Source: Pelecanus crispus (Eukaryota > Chordata > Aves > Pelecaniformes > Pelecanidae). Taken from it: a DNA stretch of 64,000 nucleotides. Shown piece by piece: positions 16,757 to 30,191 of the stretch; position 1 is the stretch's first letter; every line of letters begins with the position of its first letter. Below the pieces are notes generated by a model, which was not told the origin of the DNA, ran no database searches, and saw only the letters and a list, made by a program, of their open reading frames with translations. Position numbers and translations under genes: made by a program. The stretch lies in the NCBI RefSeq assembly GCF_030463565.1, contig NC_134676.1, positions 3,458,001-3,522,000 of the forward strand, in the 5' to 3' direction.

Positions 16757-17173
16757 TAGAATCATAGAATGGTTTAGGTTGGAAAAGACCTTTAAGATCA
16801 TCCAGTCCAACCATTAACCTAACACTACCAAGTCCACCACTAAACCAATTAAGGGGAGAGTAGCAATTTCATGTTTCCTGGCTTGGTGGCTGGATTATTT
16901 TTAATGAAAGTAAAACCTAGGAATCACTAAGGTTGGAAAGGATCTCTAAGATCATCAGTGCAACCATCAACCCAACACCCCCATGCCCACTAAACCATGT
17001 CCCCAAGTGCCACCTCTGCCCGTTTTTTGAACCCCTCCAGGGATGGGGACACCCCCACCTCTCTGGGCAGCCTGTTCCAATGCTTGACCACCCTTTCCGT
17101 AAAGAAATTTTTCCTAATATCCAACCTAAACCTCCCCTAACGCAACTTGAGGCCATCTCCTCTTGTCCTACCT
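16757..17173 (-). mobile_element. Chimeric CR1 LINE fragment (antisense) with two successive 3' ends
   Basis: The + strand begins with the complement of a CR1 terminus (ATAGAATGGTTTAGG at 16766) and runs through CCATTAACC and the tail to about 16853. A spacer at 16854-16919 follows that is about 90% like the one at 4663-4727. A second CR1 3' end starts at 16920, and antisense ORF2 C-terminal sequence continues to about 17173. The junction order is the same as at 4628-5057, while the outer flanks differ. This points to one chimeric source element that was copied. Confidence 0.82.
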
Positions 17174-17217
17174 GGTTTACCCTGGTTTATTATTTATTAC
17201 TTATTACAATATCCAGA

Positions 17218-17570
17218 AATTCCGTCTGGGAATGGGAATGGCATCCCATCCCTCAGGCGTGTCAACCGCACCACTCAGCTTGGTGTCGTCTGCAAACTTG
17301 CCGAGGGTGCTCTCGATCCCACTGTCTATGTCATTGATGAAGACGTTAAACAGCACCGGTCCCAGTACGGACCCCTGAGGGACACCACTTGTCACCGGTC
17401 TCCATGTGGACATCGAGCCATTGACCACGACCCTCTGGATGCGACCATCCAATCAATACCTCATCCGCTGAACAGCCCAGCCCTCAAATCCCCGATTTAG
17501 ACAGAAGGCTGTTGCGGGGGACCGTGTCAAAGGCTTTACAGAAGTCCAGACAGACAACAGCCGTGACCTG
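17218..17570 (-). mobile_element. CR1 ORF2 reverse transcriptase fragment (antisense), broken
   Basis: On the - strand the translation contains [40 protein letters not shown] and, farther upstream, a CLDFCKAFDTVP block. These are the reverse transcriptase motifs of CR1, including the FADD catalytic pair and the aspartate of the LDF block. The frame is interrupted between these parts, so this is a dead copy. About 45 bp of AT-rich sequence (17174-17217) separates it from the CR1 3' fragment at 16757-17173. The two may be one element with an internal deletion of several hundred bases. Confidence 0.85.
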
Positions 17571-17639
17571 CTGGCCCCCGTTGCTTTGCTGCAGCCCACC
17601 TGAGCGCGCTTTCGATGCACTGGCTCCAGGTACCTCACG

Positions 17640-18159
17640 CCGCCCTGACCGACGACACGGGCCGCAGAGGAGAGGAGGCCGAGGCAGCCAGCCCGCGCCC
17701 CCCACCACCTCGCGGCTTACGGCGGGAAGCCCCTTGCCTCGGGTCGGGCTCAGCCGGAGGGTGACGGCCAGCCCAGGGCAGGCCGAGGCGCGGAGCAGCG
17801 GTGGCGGCCGTAGCGGCGATGGCGGCCATGGCGGCCGGGGCTCCCCGCCCCGGACTACACTTCCCGGCGTGCCCCGCGGCGCCTGTGCGCATGCGCGGCG
17901 GGGCCGCCTCGGGCGACGTGGACGGCGGGCGGCAGCGGCGGCTGCGCGCATGCGCCGGGCGGGGCCGTTGGGCAGCGCCCCCGCGGCGGCGGCTGAGGGG
18001 AGCGGGAGCGGAGCGGGCCGGGCCGGGTGGCCCCGCGGCTGCCGGGCTCCGCGGGAGCCGTCTCGGCAGCGGGCCGGGCTCCGCCCGGGTGCCGGTACCG
18101 GCCGCCCGCCTCACTGCCGTACAGCGTTACGGTGCGAGCAGACGGGCGGCGCTGACGGG
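17640..18159 (+). promoter_or_regulatory. DYM: DYM CpG-island promoter and non-coding exon 1
   Basis: This is the start of a strong CpG island (about 17640-18560). Elements in order: ATGGCGGC (YY1-like) at 17819-17826; a 19-bp match to the ZNF143/THAP11 motif (ACTACA..TCCC....GC form) at 17854-17872; and two palindromic NRF1 sites, GCGCATGCGC, at 17887-17896 and 17946-17955. A GTAAGC donor at 18160 probably ends the first, non-coding exon. There is no TATA box. The start is inferred between about 17950 and 18100, and other 5' UTR exons are possible. Long open frames here, including a 419-codon one on the + strand, are by-products of high GC content. Confidence 0.7.
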
Positions 18160-21100
18160 GTAAGCGGGGCCTCGGCGGTGCCTCCGGGCCCGCCCCGTCG
18201 CAGGGGGCTGGCGGGGCGGCCCAGGGGCGCGGGCGGCGGCCGGTGGCGGGACCCCAGCGGCTCTGCCCCGTCCGCCTTCAGTGCTGGCTCCGGGCGGGAG
18301 CGCGGGGAGCTGCCCCACGGCGCTGCGCGTCCCGCTTGGTTATCCCCTTGTCCCGACGCTGCTCGGCTCCATATCGCGATAGAGGGCTGTAACTCTCAGC
18401 ACTGTGGCTGCGGAGAGTTCCTGAGGGTCCGCTCCCAGGGGTCCGCTCCCGGGGCACCGGCACCCGCGGTGTCCCCGCCCGGGCTCCCTCCAGGTCCTCC
18501 CTGCCAGGGTCTCCGGGGCTGCCCGGGGCACGGAGCGGTGCCCGCCGTCCCTTCAGAGGCGGCCCAAACGGCAGTGAGGGAGGTTCATACCTGTATTTCT
18601 CGTTTCCTACTCTTAATGACATCTCTTACTCGTGAAAAGTCTATAAAATTGCCTATTTTCCGTGCTGCTTTTGTGAGCCAGCTGCTTTTTCTAGTGCTCG
18701 GTGATTGCTTTGGCAATATAACGGGTCTGCTGGGTCTCTTGCCAGTTTGTTTTCATACTTCTGAAGGATAATATTAATCAAGAGTGGGAAATATTTTAGT
18801 TTTAAGGAGAATTTGTGTCTTACCTTAACTGACATCAAGTTTTGTCTTGTATGCTTTCATGCCAAGCACTGTTTATCTTTTTTTTTTGCTTCTATCTTTT
18901 TGTGCTGAGTGTAGCGCGCTCGTGAGGCCGTAATCTGATTTCTTTTGCTGCATGTACTGAGGGATAATGTGTTGGGCTGCAGTTACAATCATTTGAGGCG
19001 TTTGTAGAAGTAAGTAGATTCTTAATGTTTACCGCATTGAGCACTTTTTCAGTGCAGGGGAGAGGAAAGAAACTCACGGGTGCTTAGGTCCGGTTTCCTC
19101 ATGCAAGCTGCTGGGTTGTGTAATCCCCCATTTTGTCAATTCCCAAGGAAAAACCGTTGAAGTTGCTCTAGTGGGGGCATCTTAAGAATCGTCATTGCTC
19201 CTTAGATTGCCAGGAGCTCAGGAAGGCCTCCTCCTGCTCTCCTCCCGGGCTGTTTTCTCTTTTCGCATTGCTGCTGCATCAAGGGAAGCCTGTGGATGGC
19301 CCTGGGGATGTTGGACCCTGCTCAGCACTCGCACCTGGCTGAAGCAACCATCAGCTCCTCCTCTTCCAGTCCGGTGCTGATATTTTACCAGCACAGCACC
19401 TACGGCTTAGTATTTTGTGATAAATTCAGTAGAAAGGTATTTTGTCGGGAATTAATACCAAACTTTGATGGCTCTGGTGCTTCCAGTGATTTTGTCAGAT
19501 GAATAGGAAGATTCCACGGTGTTTTTAACATGCTGGTGACTGACAGAAGATATTAAAAGTGCGAAATCCTGTTTGGTGGCCGATGAACTGTTGTCAAAGT
19601 GGACGGTAAAGATGATAATGGTATTTCTTCAAAGTGTATTCTCTAGAGTGGAAAGCCTATTGCACCTTCTAGTAATTGCGTGCTTTGGCAAGTATAATTT
19701 CATTTGCCGTAGACCCTGGAGACAGGCGGTATAAATCATGCTGTGTAGAGTAATATAAAATTAGGTGTACATACAAAACACATTTGGCCTTCTGTACAAT
19801 AGGCAGGGTTTTTATGCTGCAGATAGATTTCTAGCTGTGGGAAACATTTAAAGCAGAGACAAATAGCTCTGTTGTGAAAATATGCGTAATGCCCAATTGT
19901 GGGAAGAATACAGATGCCAAAATAATTGTATAAGCTTTCAAATATAGCAAAATATACCAATATTATAAAAAAATGCAGACCTTTTAATGAACATCTAAGC
20001 ATCTTCCTGAAACTTAGAAGGTAGTTGAATTTTTCTTTTTGAAACTTCACTTTGGCCATCAGACAAGTTCTATTTATGTCCGAGAGTGAAATAGGGAGAA
20101 AATCTTAACTACGTGTAACAGTAATCTTAACATCCCTTCCGTAAAGAGAGAACTATACCAAGCTAGTAGCTACTTAGACTATGAAGTTGTGGTAGGTTTG
20201 GCACGACTTGTGTCGTACCCAACCCAGCTGCCCATTTTAATCATGGCAGTAACTGAACAAATTACTATAAATGCTTTTTAGGTAGGTACCGAGTATTAAA
20301 AAAAAAAAAAGGGACAAATTCATCAATAGTCATAAAACATTTTCATATCAAACAACATTTCCAACACTAATCCATCCTAGATTATCAGGTAGTTTGTGCA
20401 AAATTGTGCTTTTGAAAACCAGTGCTGTATTTGTGGTAATAAAAGTCTCTTTTTGGCCACTGGAAGAAGGTATGGTCAAACCAGTAATATTGGTACTGAG
20501 ATGCAGTACATTCTTAAGCTGTAAAGTCAGGTCTCTGTGGGTTCTGCATATTCTTGGTTAGTCTTTTTTTTAAGCTCTGTATTCCATTGATATTCTCGTT
20601 TAAAGTTCAATTTGTTCTTCTCATTTTATAGTTCCAGTACAGCTGTCCTGTGAGCAGCAGGAATCTCACTGGTGAGGGCAAACAAAACCTTTAAAGAAAC
20701 AGCTGCCCACTGTGAAGAGCAGAGTTAGTATTTGAATTTTCACTTCTTGAAACTTTTGAAAAATATGTTCTATACTTGTAGTAGTTTTTGAACAGGTGGA
20801 GAAAAGTTGAGCCTTTTACACAGAAATATAAGGTGTGCTTGACCCAGCCTCCCTCCATTTTCTAATGGTGTTTTGCTAATCAGATTAAAGAAATTATTTC
20901 TGCATGTATTCCAGAAAACACCCGCTGTGTTTGAGTTCTGACTTTTAGTTGGGACGTAGGAAGGTAAGAGTAAGGATAGAGGTAATTATTATTTTTTTTT
21001 TTTTTAATTGCCCCCACACCACTTCTCCTTCCCTCTGTGATAGGATGTATTTCTAAAACTGATGCTGTCATTCTACCCTCAAATTGGTAGACTTGGTGCA

Positions 21101-24100
21101 GAAATTATTTAATAAAATGTTATGACTGGAATTACAAAGGAGGTCAGAAAAATGATCTTTATAGTTTTTGTGGCTTTAAATTTTGTTAATTCATGACAAA
21201 TTTTAGAGGCTTTTGAACCTTCAGGGAGATTTTGCCACAAGTATCATGTTTTAGTGTGGGAGTGTAACTAGCAGCATTAAAAATGGACAAAATTAAGGAG
21301 TCCCAAACAGATCCTGTGGGATTTTATATTAATGAACTAGAGACATGGTTTGTTGCATGTGTGTAAATCGGACAAAGTAGTACTTAAATGCTATAAGTGC
21401 TTATTTATCTGTAAAAGTTAAATGGAAACTCTCTGAAGTGACACAACTTCTTATCGGAAAGGTGTTTGTGGGATTCGCATCCCATCAGCAACAGCTCCTT
21501 CAGCAGGGTTAATACCTACCTGCTGTCTTGCCTCTGACAAAATATTGTGACTGGGGAGAGAGGACAAATAAGCTTAATATAAATTAGTTGTGTCACTTAA
21601 TGGGTTTGTGCTAATGTAAGGGCCGATACGTGATGGATGGAAATATGATAGTTTTGGGTTTTAGGTCTTGAAAACAAGATCATCATTTCTCACAAGCATA
21701 TGTTTGCTTATTGGCGTCCAGTGCCATAATGTAACATTTTCATATTTTTTAGAACACTGTGTATCAGATGTTTTTGTTCTGAGGCAAAAGGTTGGAACAG
21801 TAAAAAGGAATGGCATTTTTATGTCAAGCTTTTTTGGATCTTGTATAACTCTCTAGAGAAAGGCAGTTTGAGCAAGGTTCCCCCCCTCCATGAGTCAGTA
21901 GTTCCAGTTCAGGACAAGGCTGTGAAGGTGAACTACTGAAGGTGATGAGTAGTTCATCTGAAATAAGCTGTTTTGAGATTACTAAAACAGGCATCTCCTT
22001 AGTGATCTAAATTAGTAGATTTGATCACCACAACAGTAACCTGTTGGTTAGTGATTATATGTTATTAGAAATAATGAAAGAAAATGTGCGTTAGGTTCCT
22101 GAGATGGCACTGAGAACATACATAAGCCGTACATCTAGGTCTCCTTCATAGAATTTAGGTTTTCATTTTTCTGTCATCTCCTTTTCAGAACACTTCATTA
22201 AAAATCGGCAAACTGTGGGATTACCATAGGATGAACCGGCAAAGGTGATTTATAGCATCTCTTGTTGAGCAGTTTGGTCAACGACCGCAATGTCTGGGCT
22301 CGCTCACATACGATTTCTTCTGCTTGAATTATGCTCCCTAACCAAGAAGGTCTTGAAAAATCCCTTCTTCAGTTGTGAGCAGCACAACTGTCCTGTAGGT
22401 GGGATGCGAAGTAAGCAGATTGTGCTCTTCAGAATTAGGCTTTTATTGATGACTGACTCCCACGTAAAATGCGTGTGGAAAAGGAACTGGAGCAGAAAAC
22501 ACGGTATCGTCACTGCTTTTTACAGCTGCTGTTTGGCTTCCCTATGAGGGGCTGCCTTTGCCTGCAGTAAAGCCGTCAGGATTAATCACTTCTGCTACGT
22601 GCAAGACTCTTTTGGCTTCATTGGAACCTGTAAGGACCATACTAATGTCACTGCAGTGCTGCTTTGTTCAGGCTCTTGCTACGGAAGAGGAAGGCGCTAG
22701 GACAAGTTACTGGCCAGGAGGACCAAAACAGACGCTGTGTTTGTTCATCCAGCAGAGTAGTCAGATTAAATTATCTCGAGAGCTAGCTAAAGACTATAAC
22801 ATATGGTTTTCTTTATTTTTCTTGTACCTAAACATTGCGTGGACCACTTCATAATTGTGTTGCATTTCTTACTGCTGTCCGGAAGTACATCTGTCCTAAG
22901 GTGTTGAACTTTAAGGAAACATTCTATGATTCCATACTTTGGTACCTGGGGAATGGTCAGTGTGCTGTGCTGCTGCAAAAATATATTTAAGGACTGTAGA
23001 TAATCTATAGCGGAGACTTTCATGACCCCAGACAGTAGCCATCAAACTTGGTAGAGTCTGAAAAATAGTGGCTAGAGGAGAAATGGAGAATTTGGCCAAT
23101 ATCTAGGCAGCTAGGAAAGATGGTATTTGCCCCTAGGGTGCAAAGCTAAATCTCTTTATGGTCAGCCAGGCTCTCTAAGAGCTCCTATGTTGTATCTGTT
23201 GCAAAACCAGCTTGCCTCTCTCCCCCTGCTTTGCACAAAACTTTTTTTTTTGTTTTGGTGGGGTTTTTTTTGGTGCTTGTATGTGTCTGAACGCTTGCAG
23301 CGTGGAAAAGTTAAGAGGTGTGGGTCAAGGGAATGGGAGAAAAGAGGGGTTGCAAAGTATGGAGTAGAAAAGGGGAGGAAAATTACAAAGCAGTACAGTG
23401 AAAAGTGAGATTAGCAGAAACGGTCTTTCCTGCGTAACTCATTAACTTAAAAACAGTAGGAACCGTTTTTAATTTGTAGTCATGAAGGATGCATTTATTC
23501 CATTCTGAAATCTCCCCTGCTGCTTGGTTGTAAGTGACTGGTGCATAAGCGAAGGTGAATTCTTAGTAGTGATTTGATTGCATCTGATGATTGCCAGACA
23601 TTAAATTATAGCTGAAGTATTTTGACTTGTTAACATGCTTTAAAAACAAAGATTATTTCAGTGCTTTCATCTGATTAAAAATGGCAAAAATTCCAGAATT
23701 CTGAGAATTGTAAAGATTCCCCCCCCCAACAATCCCTTTTATGTCATGAATTGTCATTGCTGTATATTTCTGCATTGTGTGTTTTGTTTAGCAAAATTTT
23801 ACCGATTTAATTGGTAAAAACACAGTTCTTATGCTTTTGTACCTCACTTTGGAGTATGCGTGAAGTCTAATGAATGATCTGTTGGTATTGGTGAAATATA
23901 TGTATAATTGGTTTTTTGTCTTTGAAGAAAGATCAAGTCACATTTGTTTCTTTTTCAGCCTCACTAACAGCACCAAAACTTCCCCAAAACAATTCCCCAG
24001 GCAGCGCAGTTGAATAAACACTTTATATGCCAGGAAAGCTGCAAAGCCATCCTTATTAAGGGAGCTTTGCCACTTTGCTTTTCAAATATGTAAGTGCATG

Positions 24101-27100
24101 CTTTGGAGAACGAACTTCACTGTGATTTGAATTACACGGTCAGCTTGCTGTTTGTTGGCTTCTTTTCTGGAAGTGGGCAGAAAGCAACTAGAGGGTATGG
24201 AGATAAGAGACTAGTTTAGCTGCTGAAATCAAAAGCTTTTTGGTTTTTACAGCATCAGTGTTTGTTTCTACGGTTAAGATCTGGTACTCCTTTTCTGGTA
24301 CTTTTGGGTATGTGTCGTACCCAATTCACTTTCCTTTTGCAAAATTGTTCCTTATAGACACCATAGGTATTTCTAGCAGCGATTAAAAGTTTCTGATTCT
24401 GAAAGTATCAAAATCTTTTTTTTTTTCTCCCCTGAAAAAAAGGTTCTGATTTTTATCTACACTGGGGAACCAGGTGACATTGTTTCTTTAGGCATATGTT
24501 TTTATTTGGAACGTTTCTTTCGTGTCCTGAAGTGCTGCGTGGTTGTTTACTGATGGACAGAAATAACATCTCTTAAGTAATGAAGATTTTGCAGTCTTTG
24601 GGATGTGATGAAACATGGCGCAGGCTTAGCGAAGCCGAGGTGCAGAGGGCTGAGGATTAAAGCAGCGCATGCAAGCGCTTGCCCAGATCAGCTGGGACCT
24701 ATTCGATCTCCTGTCTTTGGTTTGACTACCTCCATTTCAGCGGGCCTGGAGATGTTTTGAGATCTTTTGTGTGTTGCACGGAAAATAGGAACGTCTCGTA
24801 TTTGGGAATAAGCTAGGACAGAGCTTTGAGACAGGGACAAGAAAGAGGGTAGTGAGTTGCAAAAGCTGATTTGCTGGGAGCAGAAGGTTGAGGATCTTAA
24901 TAAAGATGGCAAAAGGAAGAGGGCTTCTGGTTTACTGCAGCTTTCCCTGCTCTAGAAAGCAGGGTGAAACACATGAAATATTTCCCATGAACAGACTTCA
25001 GGGCTGTGCAGCTGCTTTAAGACCACTAACTCTGGCATGCTTTAGCCTACTAACTCTGATCCTGCACATGAATATCTGCAAGGGGTAACTTAGGCTTTTT
25101 TCAGACTGTTCTTTATCTGTGGATGCAATATCTGTTCGTAAGTTGTGTTGCTAAGTGTTGTATATGATGCTTAGTCCACAAAGCATTTGATCTTTAGGTA
25201 TAAATATTATTGTTATATGAATGAGTAGACAGAATTCAAATATATTCTGTGGACAGTAAAATTCAACTATCGGAGGTGAACAATACCTACAGTTAATATA
25301 CTTCTGTGTCTTCTGTTGCATGGAGAATTGCATATGTATTGCATATGTCTCATAACTGTGTAGGAAGTTTTATGTTAGGATTTTGTGGGACATTTTAATG
25401 TCTCACAGGTGAAAGATGGTGTGAAACCTATGGTTCTTGGATGCAAATAGGGATTAGGCAAAAAAACCTCAGTGCAGCAGCTTTGCTAATACTTGAATAA
25501 GCAGCATTACATCTCATACATTCTCATCTTCACAGTGATATTGGCTGCTTTGCTTGAAAGGAAAACAATGTCCATTTGTTTTAGTTCATAAAGCAGCAAA
25601 CTATAAAGGTAACCAAAGTGCTGTTATATATGGAAATTAAATTTTGTTAGATTTTCAAATGTGTAATGGCATCACTTCTCAATTTATTTCCATATGATGG
25701 TGTTAAAGACCCAACCTAGAGACCAGATCTCAGATGGCACGGTAAAATCGTCTGCGTGACCGTCTCAGATTCTTACACTTTAAAGTACTCATTTAGAAAG
25801 AAGAAAACGTATATATAATCTGCATGATTCGGGTTGTCTGCAGACTCAGCCAGACAATCATGGCAAGGATAGTTTTGGAAGGAGCTGGCTATACTGGACG
25901 GATTAGCAAAATGTCAGCATTGGCACGTAAGTTGTGAGACCAGTAGGAGATTTAATACTTAATGGAACTGTAATTACATGTCTAAAATTATTTAAATAGA
26001 AGGCTTAGAGAGCGTGACAAGTTTTTTTTTTTTTTTCCAAGTTCAGCAGTACACATACTGTACCTTGAGTTGTACTTGTGAGCTCAGCCACAGCATGTAT
26101 GCATTGCTGGATTGCTTTTAACTTGAAGAGGAGAAATGATATTCTTGTAAACATTGTTAATAATTAATATTAAAATCTTTTAGCAGGGACAGTAAACACG
26201 GGATTTATATCTACCCCCAGCTATTTGAGATTGGAATGAGTCCTGATGTGCAAAACAAATTCCCTTGCGTTTGCTCTGAAGCGTCTGCTTCTGCATCGTG
26301 GAGCCAAGTTCTGGGACTAAACAGATGTTGGGTTTAATAGAGCATGACAATTGTAGACCAGGCTATGATTCTTTGGGGGTGTTCCCAGCTTATTTAGAAA
26401 GAAAGAGTTGTTGGTAGAGGTAGTACTACCGCGTTAAACTAAATGACTTGCTAATAAATTATGTCTGGTTTTTTTTTAGCAAATAGATTAATTGCTTTTC
26501 AAGAGAAGCCTTAACTTTTTTTTTTTAATGGACCATGCAGTTATTTAGTGTATTTCAAGAAAAAAAATGTTTAGATTTCATTGGTAACTTACTGCTGGGG
26601 TTAGGACTGAATTTTCTGGAGTGAAAGGGGATTTCCTATTATTTAGTGTTTCTTGTGGCTGTCCCACTTCAGCATGTGAGGAAGCAGAACCTGATTAACC
26701 TCGTGTTCAGAAGTGACTTTGGGATCCCCTGGAGCAGCCTTTCTGGGCAGCGGGGGCTGTTATGAAAGTCAAGTTTAGGGAAAATCATGGGTAAGTGAGG
26801 ATTAGATACTATTTAAAAAAACACTGTGGTAATTGTGTTCCAAATACTGACCAACCTTTATGTCATCTGAAGACTTGAACCAGAGCAGACTCTACTGCCT
26901 TAAGCAGCATGCAGTGTTAGAAGCACAGCAGTAGTGCCTCTTAATCAAAAGCAATTTGCAAATTTAAGCAGTTACATGTTTTATTTGAGTGATCTTTTCA
27001 GCTAAAGGCAGCTGTTTCTAAAAGAAACATGTCTGCTATGTAATAGCATGTTTGAAAGTGATTTAAGGTGGTGACTGGAATTTAATTTTATTTAATTTAA

Positions 27101-29816
27101 CATCTGTCTTGGAAATGTGTTGGAGACCATGGATAGCATGTAACCATCTAAGTTAACACATTGTGGTTGATCTGTTACTGTTGTTAAAATGCCAGGAAAT
27201 CAAATGTTGATTTTTTAAAATTATTTTTAGACACTTGTCCTGTAGGATATTCATGAACTCCAAAGAAAAGACTTGTCTCTTCTGTCACCTGCTGGCTGGA
27301 GATCCTCAGAAATGTCTTACTTATGTAAAGCTGGGCCTATGGTGGTTGAAGTTGTAGGAGCTGAAGGTGCTCAGGCTGCATCATAAAGTCATTGCAGAGC
27401 ACTTCAGCAAGTTTTGAGGTAACATAAATTCCTGATGGAAGGAATTGGCTTTGTTACACTTGTTGTATGGTCATCTACGATAAGTGTCAGTAGCACTTGC
27501 TGAGATTTTTAATTTAGAGGAGTACAGTGAATATGATGTTCTGAGGAGAGGGGGAAAAACACTTCCTGGGATATAACAGAGAGAGAAAAATCTGCATGTT
27601 TATTTGATTGCTCTAGGATTTGTTGGTTCACAAATGAGTAGAAGGCAAAGCTTGCAAAGTCCACATACCTACTAACTAGCTCTACAAGTATTTAGAGCTC
27701 AGGCTAGCAACTGGATCCTTGGCTCAATGTTTATTTCATTTAGAGGGGAAGAAAAATAAGTTAGTACCTTATTTTTCTGTCACTTTGAGGAAGTGCTTGT
27801 GGGATAAAAAAATGTTCTCTGCAGTTTGGAAGGTGCCAGCTGGGTGCTAGGGCGCAGGGGGAGCTCACAAGGGATTCTAGCCAGCAGCTCGCCCTGTTGC
27901 TCCAGATACGTCTTTGGCCACGGAAGTGGGCATTTTCTTGGGCAGTGTGAACAGAAAATAAAGACTTTGCTAAAACTTGCTTTTAAAGCACTGTTTATTT
28001 TGGAGGATTTGTTTTAATGGAATTTAATCTACTGGGATACTGCAGGAAATCTGGAAAGCATGCAGACTCTTCTCAAGAACTAGCTTGCAACCTGGTCCCA
28101 TTGCTCTCATCTTGCTGGGGAAATGGGTTAAGTGGGGGGCTTTGGGAGCTGCAGCAAGCTGTGAGGGTAGCTTGTGAAATAAAGAATAAAGTGGAGTTAC
28201 TCGCCTTTAGAGGATGCGCTAAGGATTTAAGGCACGGTCAGAGCGCTGGCACGGGGAACTCAAGAGTTCTAGGTTAAGGTGGAGGAATTTGAAGGCAGAG
28301 CTCCAGCTGCCTCTTGTTTATCTTCTCTGTTGGGTGTTCATCTTGGAGCAAGCGAGCTGCTCCTTATGTGAGCTGGAAAGCACGAGCAGAGTATGGGAAC
28401 TTCAGGCAGACATGGACTTGAACTGTCTGTACTCCAAGAAATAAAGGTTTGAGTGTATGACCTTTAAGTCATTTAAAGGGAAGGGACTTGAGCCAAAATA
28501 TGGGTGCAGGGCCAAGAGCGTTGTTCTTGGCTTCTGCAGCAGTTGGGCGTGTGCAAACCAGCTGCAGAGCTGAGATGTCCATGTACGAGCTGAACCTTGA
28601 TTCTTCTACTTCAAAGTGATGATCCGGTATTCTCGTATATTATGCAGACTGGCTTCTCTTCTGCTTTATTCTCTAGCTTTAGTATTCATTGGCTTTATTT
28701 TGAAGGTAGCGTACACCGAGTCTTGGGCTTTTTTCTTTGAAGCGGCAAAATTTGTATTCAAGTAAGATGCCTTCATTCTGTGAGTAAACATTCATCCAAA
28801 GTTCTGGAAATCCTCTTAAACTAATTACATTTTATACTCCTGTAATGCTTCTCCACAGAATTCCCTAGCGCAAACTCCCATTTTTTTACTCCTAGGCCAC
28901 TTTTAAATTTCTCTTCCTACAGGTAGTCCCCATGACAGAAATGGCTTCTGCAGACGCTATAGATAGTGTCTTCAGAGCTTTTTGATAAATAAGATGTATA
29001 TGAGGTTGTAAGGTTATTGTATGTCTCTCCCCTTTGGTCAGGTATAAAGGGAGGTGGTAGAAACAGAACTGCCTCTTAAAGATAGAGCTCCCTGGGTGCA
29101 TGATGGCAGAGTTACAGCCATGGAGTTGTTAGAAGATACGCTGAGTCGGTGTAAAGTTTCGTCTCGCTGTGTTCTGTCTTCTAGAGCAGCTAATAGTGAT
29201 GGTGGAGGATGGAGTACCAGAATGGAGGGAAGGAGTGTTGAGTGGTATTTTCGCAGCCTGTAGTGTCCCCTACAAACAAAATTTAGAAAATAATAAACAT
29301 TTTCCTCATTTTTGTAGGGTCTCACCCTTGAAAGACTTCATTATTACTTAATAGTATCTTATACTCTACTCTGTGCTGGCATTTTGTTGTTTCTGAAATA
29401 TTTGGGTACTGTGCGTTCGCTCTACATCTCAAATATAAGTTCTTCAGATAGCTTCCACGATGGCTGCAAATGTTGCAGCTTTTCGTTGCATCTCTTCATT
29501 TCTTCTTAGTAAGTTTTCCTCATTTTTATACTGTTCTTTATTGACACTAACTGCTACTAGAATGGTCTGTTCTAGAAGTAACTCCTTCTGCAAAGATGAT
29601 GAGTCTATAAGAATCAGTACTGGAGTGATTCTTGAAAGAGATCCTGTATCTTTGTCGAGACCAAGGGAAGAGCTGCTGCTGAGTAGTAGCTTGCATCTTC
29701 TAATATAGTTGTCCGTGTACTTATGTCTTACGCCAGCTCAGGAGTGAGTATTTAGGTTACGCGGTAATACATTGCGCAGCGCTTTTATCTTGATGGGGGT
29801 GCTTTTTTTATATATA

Positions 29817-29932
29817 TAAACTTCTAAAGCTATTAGTCACGGCTATTTCTTCTCAAAAGATGGAAGATCATTGAAAAACTTCTAAAGCTATTAGTCACAG
29901 CCATTTCTTCTCAAAAGATGGAAGATTATTGA
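29817..29932 (+). repeat. 58-bp tandem duplication in DYM intron 1
   Basis: Copy one (29817-29874) and copy two (29875-29932) share CTTCTAAAGCTATTAGTCAC and TTTCTTCTCAAAAGATGGAA with only three or four differences, including two near GGCTAT/AGCCAT. The high identity indicates a fairly young duplication. No function is apparent. Confidence 0.9.
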
Positions 29933-30191
29933 AGCTGATGTCCTGGAAAGATGTAAGATGCTTAGGAGAATCCGTGGCACATAGTTAATAGCATTGTGGT
30001 GTTTTTTTTCTTTAATTAAATTGTTCACAAAGGTGAGAAGCGCTGATAAGCAGCATGGAGAATTGAAATCTTCTCATTCTTCACACAGATCAAGTACAAC
30101 ACAGCTAGTAACGAAAAGAGGTTTTGGAGTGCATCTCTACCAACTTCTGCGGTGTCGCTTCAAAAAGCAGTTGTGTTTTTGATGCATTCAA

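Noticed and set aside
17512-18771. A 419-codon open frame through the DYM CpG island
   Set aside because: It is a GC-rich composition artefact, with several overlapping frames open on both strands. It contains CR1 sequence at its start and crosses the likely DYM exon 1 donor. There is no recognisable domain.
24605-24652. A C box-like GTGATGA and D box-like CTGA about 45 nt apart in DYM intron 1
   Set aside because: The flanks do not pair into a terminal stem and no known guide was recognised, unlike the SNORD58 copies.
28619-28625. An isolated GTGATGA resembling a C box
   Set aside because: No properly spaced D box or terminal stem is present.
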